Positions 47,780 to 59,638 of a DNA stretch of 64,000 bases are shown piece after piece; the stretch's first letter is position 1, and each line of letters starts with the position of its first letter. Under the pieces are notes generated by a model. The model was not told the DNA's origin and searched no databases. It was given only the letters and a program-made list of their open reading frames with translations. The DNA comes from Taxillus chinensis (Eukaryota; Streptophyta; Magnoliopsida; Santalales; Loranthaceae). Both the position numbers and the translations under genes were made by a program. The stretch lies in the NCBI GenBank assembly GCA_023512835.1, contig CM042085.1:39758324-39822323 (forward strand), read 5' to 3'.

Positions 47780-49290
47780 TGTCAGATGATTTTTAGCCTC
47801 TCTAAAAGAGCTAGCTAATGTCGTTAAATCTCTCTTCAAGATAATAAATTTCCTAAGTTTGCACTAAAAGAATAGTAGCAAGCAAGGGGTCGAACCCACA
47901 GGGATTAGCCTAGTTTTCTAGTTCTTAAATCAAAACACCCAATTACTCTTGTTCTATAAAATGTCTTGGCAAAAAGTTCTCTTTTTAAAACTAAAGATCT
48001 AATTTTTATGTGGTTTTCTAAAATATCAAAGAAAACAAGTTGCTTTTAGGACTAAGATTCAAGGATTAAAGGTATCTAGGGTCACAACTTCACCTCCCTA
48101 CGCTGCTTCTACTGATTATAAGGTTCTTGAGATTATTTAATTGATAACATGCCATAACTAAGCCAAGGTTCTACAAATGGTCATTGAAAACCTTCTAAGT
48201 GTTGTTTGCCTGAATGATCATCATAGCAGCAACATACAAAGCATAATTATAATACTCATGACAGGATAATGGTCACACCAATCACAAATATGTTATGAAT
48301 CAAAGATCAGCCTCAGACTAAGGCTAAGAAAACCCAGGTGTACACCCCTAGATATTAAAAGATGAAGAACAGATTCATAAAACATGCAATCTCAATTAAA
48401 CAAACCCAATATTCAAATAATCAGTTTAGCAACTTAGGGGGCTACATTGCTCCCCTAGATTAAAAGACTACTCATGCATGATTACAAGCAAACACAAGCA
48501 AGAAAAACTCAACATCTTCTTCTAATCACCCACACAACAGAGCTTCAATCCAAGTTTGCAAAATCACGCCTGCTCCCTAGGTATCCTCCAAAAACGTGAA
48601 ACCCTGCAAAAATCTCCAAAATGTGAAGCCTCCAACGTGTTGTCAAAAACCCCCTCTTCCAAGGACGTGTAGACCTCCTTTTATAGCTGTTGGATGGGCC
48701 TGAATCTTTGTATTATAAAGTGTGCCCTAGCCCATCTGTCACAACTTATCAAAACGACGTAGTTTTGATAAGTGACACTTCTAACATTAAAATCTCTCAA
48801 TCTAAGCACAATATGAACAAGGTCCTTTAGGAAAGAATGATCAGCATAACAAAACGACCGAATCGGTGCAAAAATATGGCTGCACGTCAGTTTGAACGTC
48901 ATATACCCAATTGGCGTGCAGCTCCAAATTAGGTGAAATTCTTCCCCAAGCTTCCTTGAATCATGTAGAAGGCTGGTATGTAGTAATATGCTTGCACGCC
49001 AATTGGTCCAATTGGCGTTCAAGGCCTTTGGCTCTGAAACTTCTGTAGAAGGTAGAGGACATCATTCTGAGAAACTTTAGTTCTACACGCCAATTCATTT
49101 GAGGCCATCTACTTGGTCAAAATTAATCTCCGAAACCTAACAAAATAGCCTAAAAGCGCATGTATATGCAAATAGCATCTTCCTAGGGATTAGAGCAAAT
49201 ATAAATGAAATATGATACAATAAGGCTCTAATCATGCTCTTAAACACCCTTAAATAGGCAATAGAATAACGGCACAAATGCACGTTATCA
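47780..49290 (-). repeat. 5' LTR of D1
   Basis: It runs from TGTCAGATG to GTTATCA on the plus strand, 1511 bp. TATA CTATAAAAGG on the minus strand near 48686-48677; ACGT palindrome 48744-48771 with 12-bp arms. It is nearly the same as 7788-9290 with scattered differences. Confidence 0.92.
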
Positions 49291-49295
49291 TTTAT

Positions 49296-49765
49296 ATAGA
49301 CAACTCAAACCCCAAAATGACATAGTTTTGATTAAAAGAATCTCAGCATCAAAACGACGTAGTTTTGATGACAGACTATAACCTTTTTGCAACCACACAG
49401 GACAAAGCACTCATAATTTCACCAAGGTCCTTTAGCAAAAGAGGATCAGAACAACAAAACAAGGGTAATGGAGGCTGCACGTGAGAAAGACCCTTCTCAC
49501 GGGCACCTCCAAGTGCTCTAGAATTTCACCACAAGCCTTGGAACAACATCAGGAAGGCTCCCATGCAAAAATCTCACTGCACGTGAAAAGCCCTTCTCAC
49601 GTGCACTACCTATTGGGCTCAAACTTTGCCTCTTGCTTGCTCATCAACATACAAGATGATTTAGCCAAAGTGTGTGGAAAGAAAACTCCTTAAAACCCAA
49701 CAATTTCCACCCAAAACGGCAAAACTGTGACTAACTCCTCACATCCCAAAATACGGGTCATTACA
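49296..49765 (-). repeat. 3' LTR of element G, U3 part
   Basis: It continues 6528-7787 after the TTTAT duplication. It has two ACGT palindromes (49314-49336 and 49350-49371) and a CACGTG inverted repeat with arms GTGCACGTGA-like near 49578-49607. It ends CATTACA, and the polypurine tract follows. D1 inserted into its TATA box. Confidence 0.88.
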
Positions 49766-50062
49766 TCCTCTCTCCCTTAAAACTTTTCGTCCTCGAAAAG
49801 AAACAACATGCGAGGAAAACAACACAGCAAGCCACAACACCCAAATGGGTCATACACCGTACATTGTACACAATAGCACATAACACAGTGCCACCACAGT
49901 CCATAACCACATGCATCACGATCCATGGAAACACATCCACATGTCACAAATACCCATCACAAGAACAAATACCCATCACAAGCACAAACACATTCAATAT
50001 AAATAAAGGTCAAAAGTTGAAAGGAAATACAAATACACCAGCCAATGACCACCCCTCCACCC
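49766..50062 (-). other. Polypurine tract and 3' UTR of G
   Basis: The tract is TTAAGGGAGAGAGGA on the minus strand (49780-49766). The rest is CA-rich untranslated sequence, like C at 26961-27317. No gene. Confidence 0.75.
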
Positions 50063-50968
50063 TTAAGAGTGTTGGTCCTCGAACAACTCTGGGTGTTGCT
50101 CACGCATCAAAGACTCCCGTTCCCAAGTCTCCTCCTCAGTGCCATTGTGTTGCCACAGTACGCGAACCAAAGGAATAGCATGACCACGCAAAAGCTTCTC
50201 CCGCCGATCTAGGACACAAATAGGGGCCTCAACAACGGACATGTCATCCTCAATGTCCAAAGTCCCCCAATCAATCACATGGGTGGGGTCAGGATGATAC
50301 TTTCTCAGCTGGGACACGTGGAACACATTGTGCACCCAACTCAATCGCGGTGGCAATGCTAATCGGTAAGCTACAGGCCCCACACGAGCTATAACTTCAA
50401 AAGGACCAATGAACCGGGGAGAGAGTTTGGAACCTCTCCCAAGGCGCCGATGTCCACGTCGTGGAGAGACACGGAGAAACACATGATCTCCCACAGAGAA
50501 CTCCAAAGGTCACCGCCGCTAATCCGCATAGGATTTCTGCTGACTCTGAGCTAATAACAACCGCTGACGAATCAACTTAACCTTCTCAGTAGCCTCTTGA
50601 ACCAACTGTGGTCCCAAGAGAGCTGTCTCCCCCACCTCGGTCCAACGCAAAGGTGATCAACACGGTCGCCCATACAATGCTTCAAAAGGAGCCATCCCAA
50701 TGGATGCTTGATAACTGTTGTTGTAGGCAAACTCCACCAAAGGAAGGTGAGTCGCCCACGAACCCCCAAAATCTAACACACAGGCCCGGTCCACAATCAC
50801 CCATATCATGTCCTTCCGCCCGGCAGTGGGTGGAAGTCCAGTTACAAAGTCCATCGCTATGTGGTCCCACTTTCACTCGGCTACTGGCAACGGTTGTAAC
50901 ATGCCCGCCGGCCTCTGGTGCTTAGCCTTCACCTGTTGATAAGTGTGGCACCTCGAAACAAATGCAAT
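50063..50968 (-). pseudogene. pol: Tekay-like pol (G): integrase with core deletion, chromodomain
   Basis: The C-terminal ORF (50506-50063) is intact for 147 residues: [40 protein letters not shown], and a chromodomain ending [20 protein letters not shown]; chromodomains of this type are thought to guide integration to heterochromatin. Upstream, [16 protein letters not shown] and WVIVDR join directly to [15 protein letters not shown]. The roughly 270 bp between them in element C, holding the second Asp and the Glu of the integrase triad, are missing. The loss keeps the frame. B interrupts the gene at 50968. Confidence 0.87.
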
Positions 50969-52164
50969 TGTTGGATCAAACCCAGAATTTGGATAATGCC
51001 GTTAAAGCCTTATGTAATTTGATCCGAGATCTTTTGTGTTTATTTGATCGGTGCGAAGGTATGTCACTAATCCAAAGATGCACTCGTGAGAGCAAAGCTA
51101 AGGACAGGATACATAATCCTGATCCGGACAAGAGTTAGTGTCGTCAAACACTTGGTAAATAACCAAGTAACAATAAGTGCGGAGTAAGGAAAATAAGTGC
51201 GGAGTAAGGAAAATAAATGCGGAGTAAGGATAAGTGCGGAGTAAGGAAAATAAGTGCGGAGTAAGGAAAATAAGTGCGGAGTAAGGAAAATAAGTGCGGA
51301 GTAAGGAAAATAGATGCGGAGTAAGGAATCCGGACTTATTACTCGCCCGGAGTAAGTAACTTACACACGGAGTAAGGAACTTACATACGGAGTAAGGAAC
51401 TTACATACGGAGTAAGGAACTTACATACGGAGTAAGGAACTTACATGCGGAGTAAGGAAGCGCGACACGGACTAAGGATTCTAGTACCGAATAGATACGG
51501 AGTAAGCAACCACGACACGGAGTAAGGTTCCGAGCTTCATTAACTACGGAGTAAGGAAAATTACACCGGACCAAGAAGACACTTGCTCCAATGAAACCGC
51601 ATTTAAAGTTATCAGCTCGCGCTGTCCCGATGTAAGACGAATGCATTTAGAACAAGAAGAATCTTACACGTGGATCATCCGGATATGTGGACACAACCTT
51701 AATTGTATCTCGGAACTCACAAAGACACTTATACTCTTCAAATCCAAGATCTTGAGCTCCACAATCCGCAGCAGACAAGGCAGATAGATTACCGAGGGAT
51801 AGTTAGTGCGGAACGCATTCCGGAACTTCAAGTTCCAAGGTTGTCTCTTAGGAATGTTTTGTATAAATATTTATACTTATACTTCATGTAAAGCAAGTGA
51901 GCTAGAGCGAAGAAGTGCAAAAATATAGAAAAGGCACTTGGCTAGTGTGTGAATTCAAAGTTGTAAACAGAGTGTAAGAGAGTGTTTGCTTTTATTTTGT
52001 TGTAATCACTTTGTGATAATAAAACAAAATACTTCCACTATCCTGGTTATCTTCCATGATGATATTATCACTTAAACTAGATAAGTCTTTGTTTCTTGAG
52101 AGAAAAGAAAGAGTTCAAATAAGAGCCTATTCACCCCCCCCCTTTAGGCTCCAAGGGACCATCA
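50969..52164 (+). repeat. 5' LTR of B
   Basis: It starts TGTTGGATCAAACCC and ends GGGACCATCA. A candidate TATA is TATAAATATTTATA near 51861. Roughly a third is a CGGAGTAAG tandem array. Confidence 0.93.
51170..51560. repeat. Tandem array of about 20-bp CGGAGTAAG units
   Basis: At least 15 copies of CGGAGTAAG occur in units of about 20 bp, first as GTGCGGAGTAAGGAAAATAA, then as TACGGAGTAAGGAACTTACA. The second LTR has the same array at about 62744-63134 with the same unit order. Confidence 0.93.
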
Positions 52165-52166
52165 AG

Positions 52167-52178
52167 TGGTATCGAGCA
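52167..52178 (+). other. Primer binding site of B
   Basis: TGGTATCGAGCA begins two bases after the LTR, initiator-Met type. B' has TGGTATCAAAGC at the same place. Confidence 0.83.
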
Positions 52179-52224
52179 AGTTCTACTTCGTTCTAAGTAG
52201 AGATCCCACTCTTTCAATCTCGAA

Positions 52225-54524
52225 ATGGCCGAAGAAAGCGGTATGCTTTTCAACACTCGCCTTAACTCCGGAGGTGCACAGGAGCCCATCCCGAATCGAA
52301 GCGGCGGTGAAAATGTCGATCCACCACAACCTGCTGCCGCCACCGCTTCTCAACCACGGAGTTCTGGGTTTACTCTAACGAAACCGCCCAAATTCACACC
52401 TGAGCTTTTCTCCCGGTGGAAAGCTCGCATGAAGATGTTTATGGTTTGCCATGATCATCTTATGTGGCCATGTCTTCATCAGGAGATTCCAATTCCGATG
52501 ACTATCGGAGAACATGGCGTAAGGAGGCCAAAGACGATCTTGAACTTACCAACGATGAAAGAGCCTGGCGGTGCGCTAGTGAAAAGGCTCGGCTTATGTT
52601 ACATCGTCCTTGGATTCCGAAGCTTTCACGGACGTCCGGGGTTGCACGACAAAAAGTCGTTTGGGACAAACCGACAATCCTCTATGAGGGGAGTCGGTCC
52701 CCAGATGCGAGAATGTGATCCGTACTCTCGGACGGAACTTTGAGAGTTTTAATCATAAACCGGGCGAATCACTTGAAAGCATCTATCGGAGATTCGGCAA
52801 GCTCATACTTGAACCGAAGACTGTCAATGAGCATTACTCTCAATCCCGGATCAATGACAAGTTCTTTCGCTCCTTGCCGGATCGCTACTACTCCAAACAA
52901 CTCCGGATGCAATCGGACAAAAAGCGGCGGTATGTTCCCCTTGAAGAACTATATGGAGAGCTGCGGACTCACGAAGTCAGGTTTAAGTACTCGACAGAGA
53001 TGAAAAAATAGCTCGGAAAGAAAAGGGGGTAGCTCTCAAAGCTACCGAATGTCTAAACATACCGAGGAATGATGATACGGACGTATCCGACAATTCCGAT
53101 TCGACGAGGAGGAGGAGATAGCCCTTCTTGTCAAATCCTTTGAGCGATTCCTACGGAAAAGCAGAAAAGGGATCGAAGACGCTCATCATCATCGTTCCAA
53201 CGGAAGGAGCGACCGGAGTCCAGTTCCCAGGAATGTTTCAACTGTGGGAAAACCGGTCACCTGGGCCAAGGAATGCAGGTCCAAAGCAAAGGTGACCGAG
53301 AAAAGTGACAAGGTAAACTCTCGCCGCTCCACCTCGGATAACGGCAAGAGCAAGAGAAAGGCGCTCGTGACAAAATACATGAGTGGCTCGGAAGAAGAGG
53401 AGGAATCCTCGGATGATGAGCCGACCATTAAGCCGAACGTCCGCCTCATGGCAAATACCGAGGTACCTTCTATCTCTCGAGCTCCCTGAGTAAATTAGAA
53501 TCTCTTACTATTGCATGTGATCATGAAAAGAATGAGAGACTAATAATAACTCAAATGTACAAAGATATGGAAAGTCGAATAAACGTCTCGAATTTACCAT
53601 TAATAGACTCGAAAAGGACGTCGCCGACTTCAGGGGGAAAGGAAGCTTGGTATCATGATCTAAGAGCTGAAAATCATCTCTTAAATACCAATCTCTCAGG
53701 CCTAAAAGTTATAGTTAAAAGACTCGAAAATGAACTGGAACAGGAAAAGGAAATAAATCGTAAGTGGCTAAAATCCGGGGAAATAGCCTCTACTTTTAGG
53801 GACCGATCCTGACGACATTCGAGTCAAACCTGGTCTAGGTTCTGAACCATCAACCTCCATAGCTAAAGCCACCGAGTGTCCTCCGGATTTCACTCCTAAA
53901 CTAACCAACTTATATCCTGTTAGTACATCTAAACCGTTGGATGGTTTCATTTCAGGTGGCACCATAGTTTATGATCGTGGAACCGAGGTCACATTCGCAC
54001 TTCCCGAAGCAGTAGCACCCGTAACTAAAGATGAAGGGAAGGCTGCTGCAGTTAAAGCCAAAACCGTAGCACCCAAAAAGAAAGACAAGGCTAAGGCCGA
54101 CGCATTTAGGGCCAAGAGCGCGTCACCCAAACGTAATGGATTAGGCCACGTGGAACAGTAGAAAATCAGTAAAATCTAAGAGACCCGTATCCCCTGTTTG
54201 TACTTCACATTATAGTGTCTGTTCCATCCGTAGGGAAATGGGTCATTATCACTATGAATGTTGGAGTCTATCGATAGCTGGCTTTGTAATCAATTTCAAT
54301 CAAATAAAGATCAGTTTTATAAAAGGGGTTCTTCGAGCAAAACAAAATCTAAATCTAAAAGGAGTGTCTCTCCCAAGAAATCCCAAATAAAAGAAGCAAT
54401 TGAAACTAACAAGTTAATGTCAACTTGGAAAGCTAAGAGTCCTAACAAAATCAAATCCGTAAATGTTGACAATCTCGCTGCTCACTCTAACCGCCCGAAA
54501 CAAGTTTGGGCACCAAAAGTGTAA
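52225..54524 (+). pseudogene. gag: SIRE-like gag (B) with zinc knuckle and coiled-coil region
   Basis: The ATG at 52225 opens MAEESGMLFNTRLNSGG. The capsid-like core has KPPKFTPELFSRWKARMKMF and, after frameshifts, FESFNHKPGESLESIYRRFG and FRSLPDRYYSKQLRM. The zinc knuckle CFNCGKTGH is followed, one base out of frame, by WAKECRSKAK (53230-53285). Next are a Glu/Ser-rich acidic block (SGSEEEEESSDDEP), a helical stretch rich in Leu/Glu (ENHLLNTNLSGLKVIVKRLE, about 53670-53760) and a Lys/Ser-rich block ending PKQVWAPKV before protease. This order is typical of the SIRE gag-pol protein. Frameshifts are single-base. Confidence 0.85.
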
Positions 54525-54539
54525 ACTGTTGTCTTTCAG

Positions 54540-57500
54540 GAGCATCTCTGGAATGAATTGCCGGATCACTTGAAGTTAAAGATAAATCAAAGCAAGTGGA
54601 TCCTTGATAGTGGATGCTCCGGACATATGACGGGTGACCAGACTCTACTTGTAGAAGTTAATGATAAACAAGGTCCATCCGTCTCATATGGCGACAACAG
54701 CAAAGGTAAGACGTCGGGTATGGCACTTTAACTAACGGCCGTGTATCAATCACTAAAGTTGCACTAGTCGAAGGTTTAAAGCATAATTTGCTAAGTGTCG
54801 AGTAAACTATGTGACAAAGGATTTCTTGTTTCCTTTTTGTCCAACACCTGTGCAAGAAGAGAAAACTTATCCTGGAGATGTTAAGTTATCCGGATCAAGA
54901 GATGGGGACATATACTCAGGTGGTCTTAAGAAATAATTCTTCGACCCTGTATGTTTCCTCACGAAAGCAACAGATGAAGATAGTTGGTTATGGCACAAGC
55001 GATGCGCACATTTGAACTTTAAGACTTTGTCTAAATTAGCATCACTTGATCTTGTCACCTGGTCTACCCAAACTCAAGTTCTCCAGAGACACTCTCTGTC
55101 GAGAATGCCAACTTGGTAAACAGACCAAACACGGCTTTAAGAGCAAATCGGTTAACTCAATAATCGCTCCTCTGCAACTTCTTCATATGGACCTATGTGG
55201 TCCTATATTCTGTTTCATCACTAGCTGGTGCGAGATATACCCTTGTGGTTATCGATGATTTCACCAGATACACATGGGTGATGTTCCTGAAATCAAAGGA
55301 TCAAACTTTTGAACATCTTGTAGATCTCTTCAACTGGATAAGCAACTCACAAGGACCGAGCATTAAATGCATCAGGAGTGATCATGGTCTGGAATTTGAT
55401 TTTTCCGAAATGAGATCATATTGTTCGAACAGGGCATACAAGATGACTTTTCTGCGCCCAGAACCCCACAACAAAATGGGGTAGCCGAGCGCAAGAATCG
55501 AACTTTAGTTGAAGCTGGTAGATCCATGTTAGCAGGGGCAATGCTTCCTCTCGCCTATGGGCTGAAGTCGTGTCCATCGCCTGCTATGTTCAAAACAGAA
55601 CTCTAATAAATAAATCTACCATGAAAACACCCTATGAGATGTGGAGAGGTCGAAAACCTTCAATTTCACATTTCGGAGCTTTCGGATGTACTTGCTATAT
55701 ACTGATCAATGGCAAAGAGACCCGGAATAAATTTGAACCAAAATCGATGATGGGATTTTTGTCGGGTACTCACTTCATAGCAAGGCTTATCGGGTCTTCA
55801 ATAGAAAACTTTTTAAAGTTGAAGAATCTATCCATGTAACCTTTGATGAAGCTAATCTCGATTGGTCAAAAGTCGGTCCTTCAAATTCTAATCTGCAGGT
55901 CATAAACAGCAACGTCGATTACTCGAAGTTTATGAATATTCCTGCTACACATCCTGACTGGTATCCTGACCAACCACGTGGCATCCGCGAAACACAACGG
56001 AATTTTATGGATGATGCTACGGATGACTCAGACTCCGGACTACCACTTAGCTCCGGACTACCACTTAGCTCCGGACTACCACTTAGCTCCGGACTACCAC
56101 TTAGCTCCGGACAAACTCCTGCAGATACACAAAATTCCGGAGCACCTTCAAGTCCGTCCGGACTAGTTAACACCGAAAGAAACAGTGTTGAAGAACCAAT
56201 CGGTTCATCCGTACCTCTAAATACGGAAACATCTACTCCGGACGAAGCCCAACCAGTTGATACAACTGAACCACCCAATCTGGAAGAGCTTCAAATTGTT
56301 CAAGGACAACCAACACATGCACGAGAATTATAGATGGACTCGAAACCATCCCTCGGATCAAGTGATTGGTGATCCTACTGTTGGTGTAAGAACAAGAGCA
56401 GCCACCTCAAACATGAGTCTTCACTCATGCTTTCTATCTCAAATAGAACCAAAGGTGGTAGATGAAGCTCTTCAGGATTCAAACTGGATAGAAGCCATGC
56501 AAGAAGAACTGAATCAATTTAAGAGAAATAATGTGTGGACCTTAGTACCAAGGCCTAAGTCTCAGCAAGTCATTGGCGTTAAATGGGTGTTCCGGAACAA
56601 ACTTGATACGGATGGAATAGTAATCCGGAACAAAGCCAGGACTGGTAGCCAAAGGATATCGTCAAGAAGAGGGAATAGATTATGATGAAACCTTTGCTCC
56701 GGTCGCAAGACTTGAGGCAATCCGAATGTTTTCGGCGTATGCTTCATATGAAAACTTCATAGTTTATCAAATGGACGTCAAGAGCGCATTCCTGAATGGA
56801 GACCTTCAAGAGGAGGTGTATGTTGAACAACCTCCCGGCTTCATTGAACCTAAGGCAGGACATCTTGTCTACAAACTTCAGAAAGCTCTATATGGTTTGA
56901 AGCAAGCTCCCGAGCCTGGTACGACACCTTGTCGAATTCCTACTTGCTCATAACTTCCAAAAAGGGAAGATAGATACCACCCTATTTCTACGACAAGAGA
57001 AAGGACACACTCGATCGTACAAATATACGTGGACGATATCATTTTCGGATCAACAAATCCGAAGCTTTGTGAAGAGTTTGCTAAGTTGATGACGGCAAGT
57101 TTGAAATGAGCATGATGGGAGAACCGTCCTACTTCCTTGGAATTGAAGTCAAACAATTAAAGGAAGGAATCTTTATCAATCAGGCTAAGTACACTCGCGA
57201 TCTTATTAAGAAGTTTGGTATGGAAGGTTCATCTCCCGTCAAAACTCCAATGCCTGTCGGTGCCAAGTTAGATCCGGATATGGACGGCATATCAGTAAAT
57301 GTGACTGACTACGGAGGGATGATCGGATCCTTGCTCTATCTTACGACAAGTCGCCCGGACATTATGTTTGCAACTTGCATTTGTGCACGATATCAGGCGA
57401 ATCCCAAGGAGTCACATATGCTTCATGTAAAACGGATCTTAAGGTATCTCAAAGGGACGATGAATTTGGGACTCGGTACCCAAAGGAGTCCAACTTCACC

Positions 57501-57965
57501 TTATCGGGGTACTCGATGCCGACTTGCTGGATGTCGCATCGACAGGAAAAGCACAAGCGGTACGTGTCGGTTTCTTGGAAATAGATTGATCTCATGGTTC
57601 GAAGAAGCGAATTCCGTATCAACCTACTCTCCGAGGCGGAATATATCATTCCTGGAAGTTCTTTGCGCACGACTACTTTGGATGCAAAGTCAACTTGCGA
57701 CTACGGATTCAACATGTCCTCTATTCCACTTTCTTGTGACAACACTAGTGCAATTGCCATCAGCAACAATCCTGTCATGCATCCTAAGACGAAGCACATT
57801 AAGGTCAGGTATCACTTCATACGCGATCATGTTCTTAAAAAGCATATTTCACTGGAACATGTTGCCACTGAAGATCAATTAGCAGACATATTTACAAAGC
57901 CCCTCCCTGATGCGAGGTTTTCCGAACTACTCTTCCAACTAGGTATGCTCGACTTCTCTGCATAG
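54540..57965 (+). pseudogene. pol: Copia pol (B): protease, integrase, RT, RNase H
   Basis: Protease motif WILDSGCSGHMTGD at 54598. The GAG-pre-integrase block has WHKRCAHLNF (54990). Integrase has CRECQLGKQTKHGFKS, HMDLCGP (first Asp), RSDHGLEF (second Asp) and APRTPQQNGVAERKNRTLV (Glu), then KTPYEMWRGRKPSISHF. RT has DSNWIEAMQEELNQFKRNNV, the [20 protein letters not shown] block, and YVDD at 57026-57037. RNase H has RPDIMFATCICARYQANP, LSEAEYI and HIKVRYHFIRDHVLKK, ending DQLADIFTKPL to 57965. The Ty1 order, integrase before RT, is clear. At least ten single-base frameshifts interrupt it. Confidence 0.9.
56033..56112 (+). repeat. 18-bp tandem repeat coding SGLPLS, in pol of B
   Basis: Four perfect copies of CTCCGGACTACCACTTAG (56033-56104) and a partial fifth lie between the integrase and RT coding regions. 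The period keeps the frame and gives SGLPLS four times, a Ser/Pro-rich linker. Confidence 0.92.
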
Positions 57966-59638
57966 TTTCTCATTTAAATTTCACAACAGTATATTCTCTC
58001 ACAAACCATGCATTGTATGTTTCCCGAAAGTAGTAGAAACTCACTGATTGCATTGCTTGATCATACTTACTGTCTCCACGGTTCCATGTTTCGATGTTAA
58101 TCTCAACCTCATATTGGGAGGATGCTTGCGTTTCCCGATCAAGTCGTTTAAAGCTAACATAATTACGGTTTATATGATTTACCTCGGTCGGATTCATGAT
58201 CTTCATATCCATTAATCACCACATGATCAAAGCATGTTCATTTAGATTACTCCATTAACGTGCATAGTTGAAGGAGTGAAATGGGCTAGCTTGGAATGCC
58301 TGGTGGATAAATACACAAACGCATTCGATCAGCTCGAAGTATAGTCTTCTAATAAGATAGACAGTGCTTGAACTACAAATTGGAACGGTCAACCGAGAGG
58401 ATTGCACAATCTACGGGGGAGAAAATGCTTTATATTTTATTCCAGGAATACCCCCGTATATGTCTCATGACCTTTTTCCTGTTTGTCTATCTGAGGGGGA
58501 GCTTTTCATTGAGAGGATTAAATGATCTACGGGGGAGCAGCAATGAACCCCTAATATGTCTCGGATTCTCCCTTCTCTACGCTATTACTTCCGGATCAGC
58601 TGGACATGCTTGTTTTAAATCGGAAAAGTGGCATGTGTGGATGTATGTTCTTCCTTCAACCATGCATTTTAATCGATTAATCATCTGCATTCTTTTGACA
58701 TGTGTTCACCTTTTCATCTCACACTCATGAATCCTAATGAAGCCAAATCATTTGACCTTTAATTAATCTTAGCTACGGTTGTTCCAAGAAGACGGTTTCC
58801 TTATGTTGACCTATATGAACCTGTGTATTGCTATCGACATATGCCCTGACTCAAGTAATATTGATCAAGTTCACATTGCGTACGTCTACTACATTCTTAG
58901 CCATGCATGAGTTCGGTTTCTTATTAGTTCGGATTATGTTGTTTTTCATTGATTATCTTCTCTAATCCGTACTAATCTTTGCCTGTTAAGCTTTTGTATT
59001 TTCAGTATATTTTTATTTAGCTACAGGTTCAGATTTTCTTTGCAACCGTATTGATAAATCCAGTCCATAGTCTCGGATTTGAAGTGTTGTGGTACTTCTC
59101 TTCTCTTCGACTTATTGACTGCAAAGGAATCTACTCTACATTCTCACCAAACTCTGTTTACGACGGACAAGGTCTATTATTCATCCGGATACTCTTTCAC
59201 GAATATTATTAACTCCGGATGAGTGTCGGCTCTTTCCTCCGGACTCTTGACTTTGTTCAATTGTGACAATCCACGTATACTCATATGTCGCATGCTTTTG
59301 AGGAGGAATAATGATGATTCATTAAATGCCTATCTCGGGTTGCACGCACACTTCTCTGGATGGCAACCAGTTGTCATCGCTACTTGGTCATGCGGTCTCC
59401 ACGACATCGTTTTATTCGGAGACGCCTCGATATCCAGACAAATGACATCAGCATGTCGCGCGGGTCCCCACCTCACTCCCACATTCCTAGACCCGCTGAC
59501 ATTTGCGGACTCGGTCTTATATGTTCGGATCATTCCTGCGAAGCACGAGTATTGCTTATTTCAAATCCCTAACCCTCTCGTTGCTCCTTCTACTGTCAAG
59601 ACCTCACCTTTCCTCTTTTCCTTCCCATCAAATCTGCA
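57966..59638 (+). other. Spacer between pol and post-pol ORF of B
   Basis: No convincing gene. Three polypurine-like tracts (58415-58424, 58492-58501, 58531-58537) share GGGGGAG with the true tract at 62529. A CT-rich leader precedes the ATG at 59639, and a weak TATA-like TTATAT is at 59517-59522. ORFs at 58368 and 59223 have no family resemblance I can recognise. Confidence 0.6.

Larger units (their letters stand above)
7788..49290 (-). mobile_element. Element D1: Athila-like Ty3 retrotransposon, with insertions
   Basis: LTRs at 7788-9290 and 47780-49290 are near-identical and flanked by TTTAT (7783-7787 and 49291-49295). On the minus strand the order is 5' LTR, Asp-type primer binding site, gag (47582-46736), then a deletion, a pre-RT pol segment (37919-37516), RT to integrase (18493-15621), a post-pol ORF (14803-12543) and the 3' UTR. 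Insertions J, E and D2 lie within. The gag (FPFSLRDRALGWFNSL) and integrase C-terminus (SPYHILYGKACHLPVELE) are characteristic of Athila. Confidence 0.92.

Noticed and set aside
51170..51560. Regular short repeats resembling a CRISPR array
   Set aside because: The repeats are head-to-tail minisatellite units without unique spacers, inside a plant LTR.
58368..58730. 120-residue hydrophobic ORF in B, possible envelope-like membrane protein
   Set aside because: It spans the polypurine-like tracts, has no signal peptide I can defend and no conserved motif.
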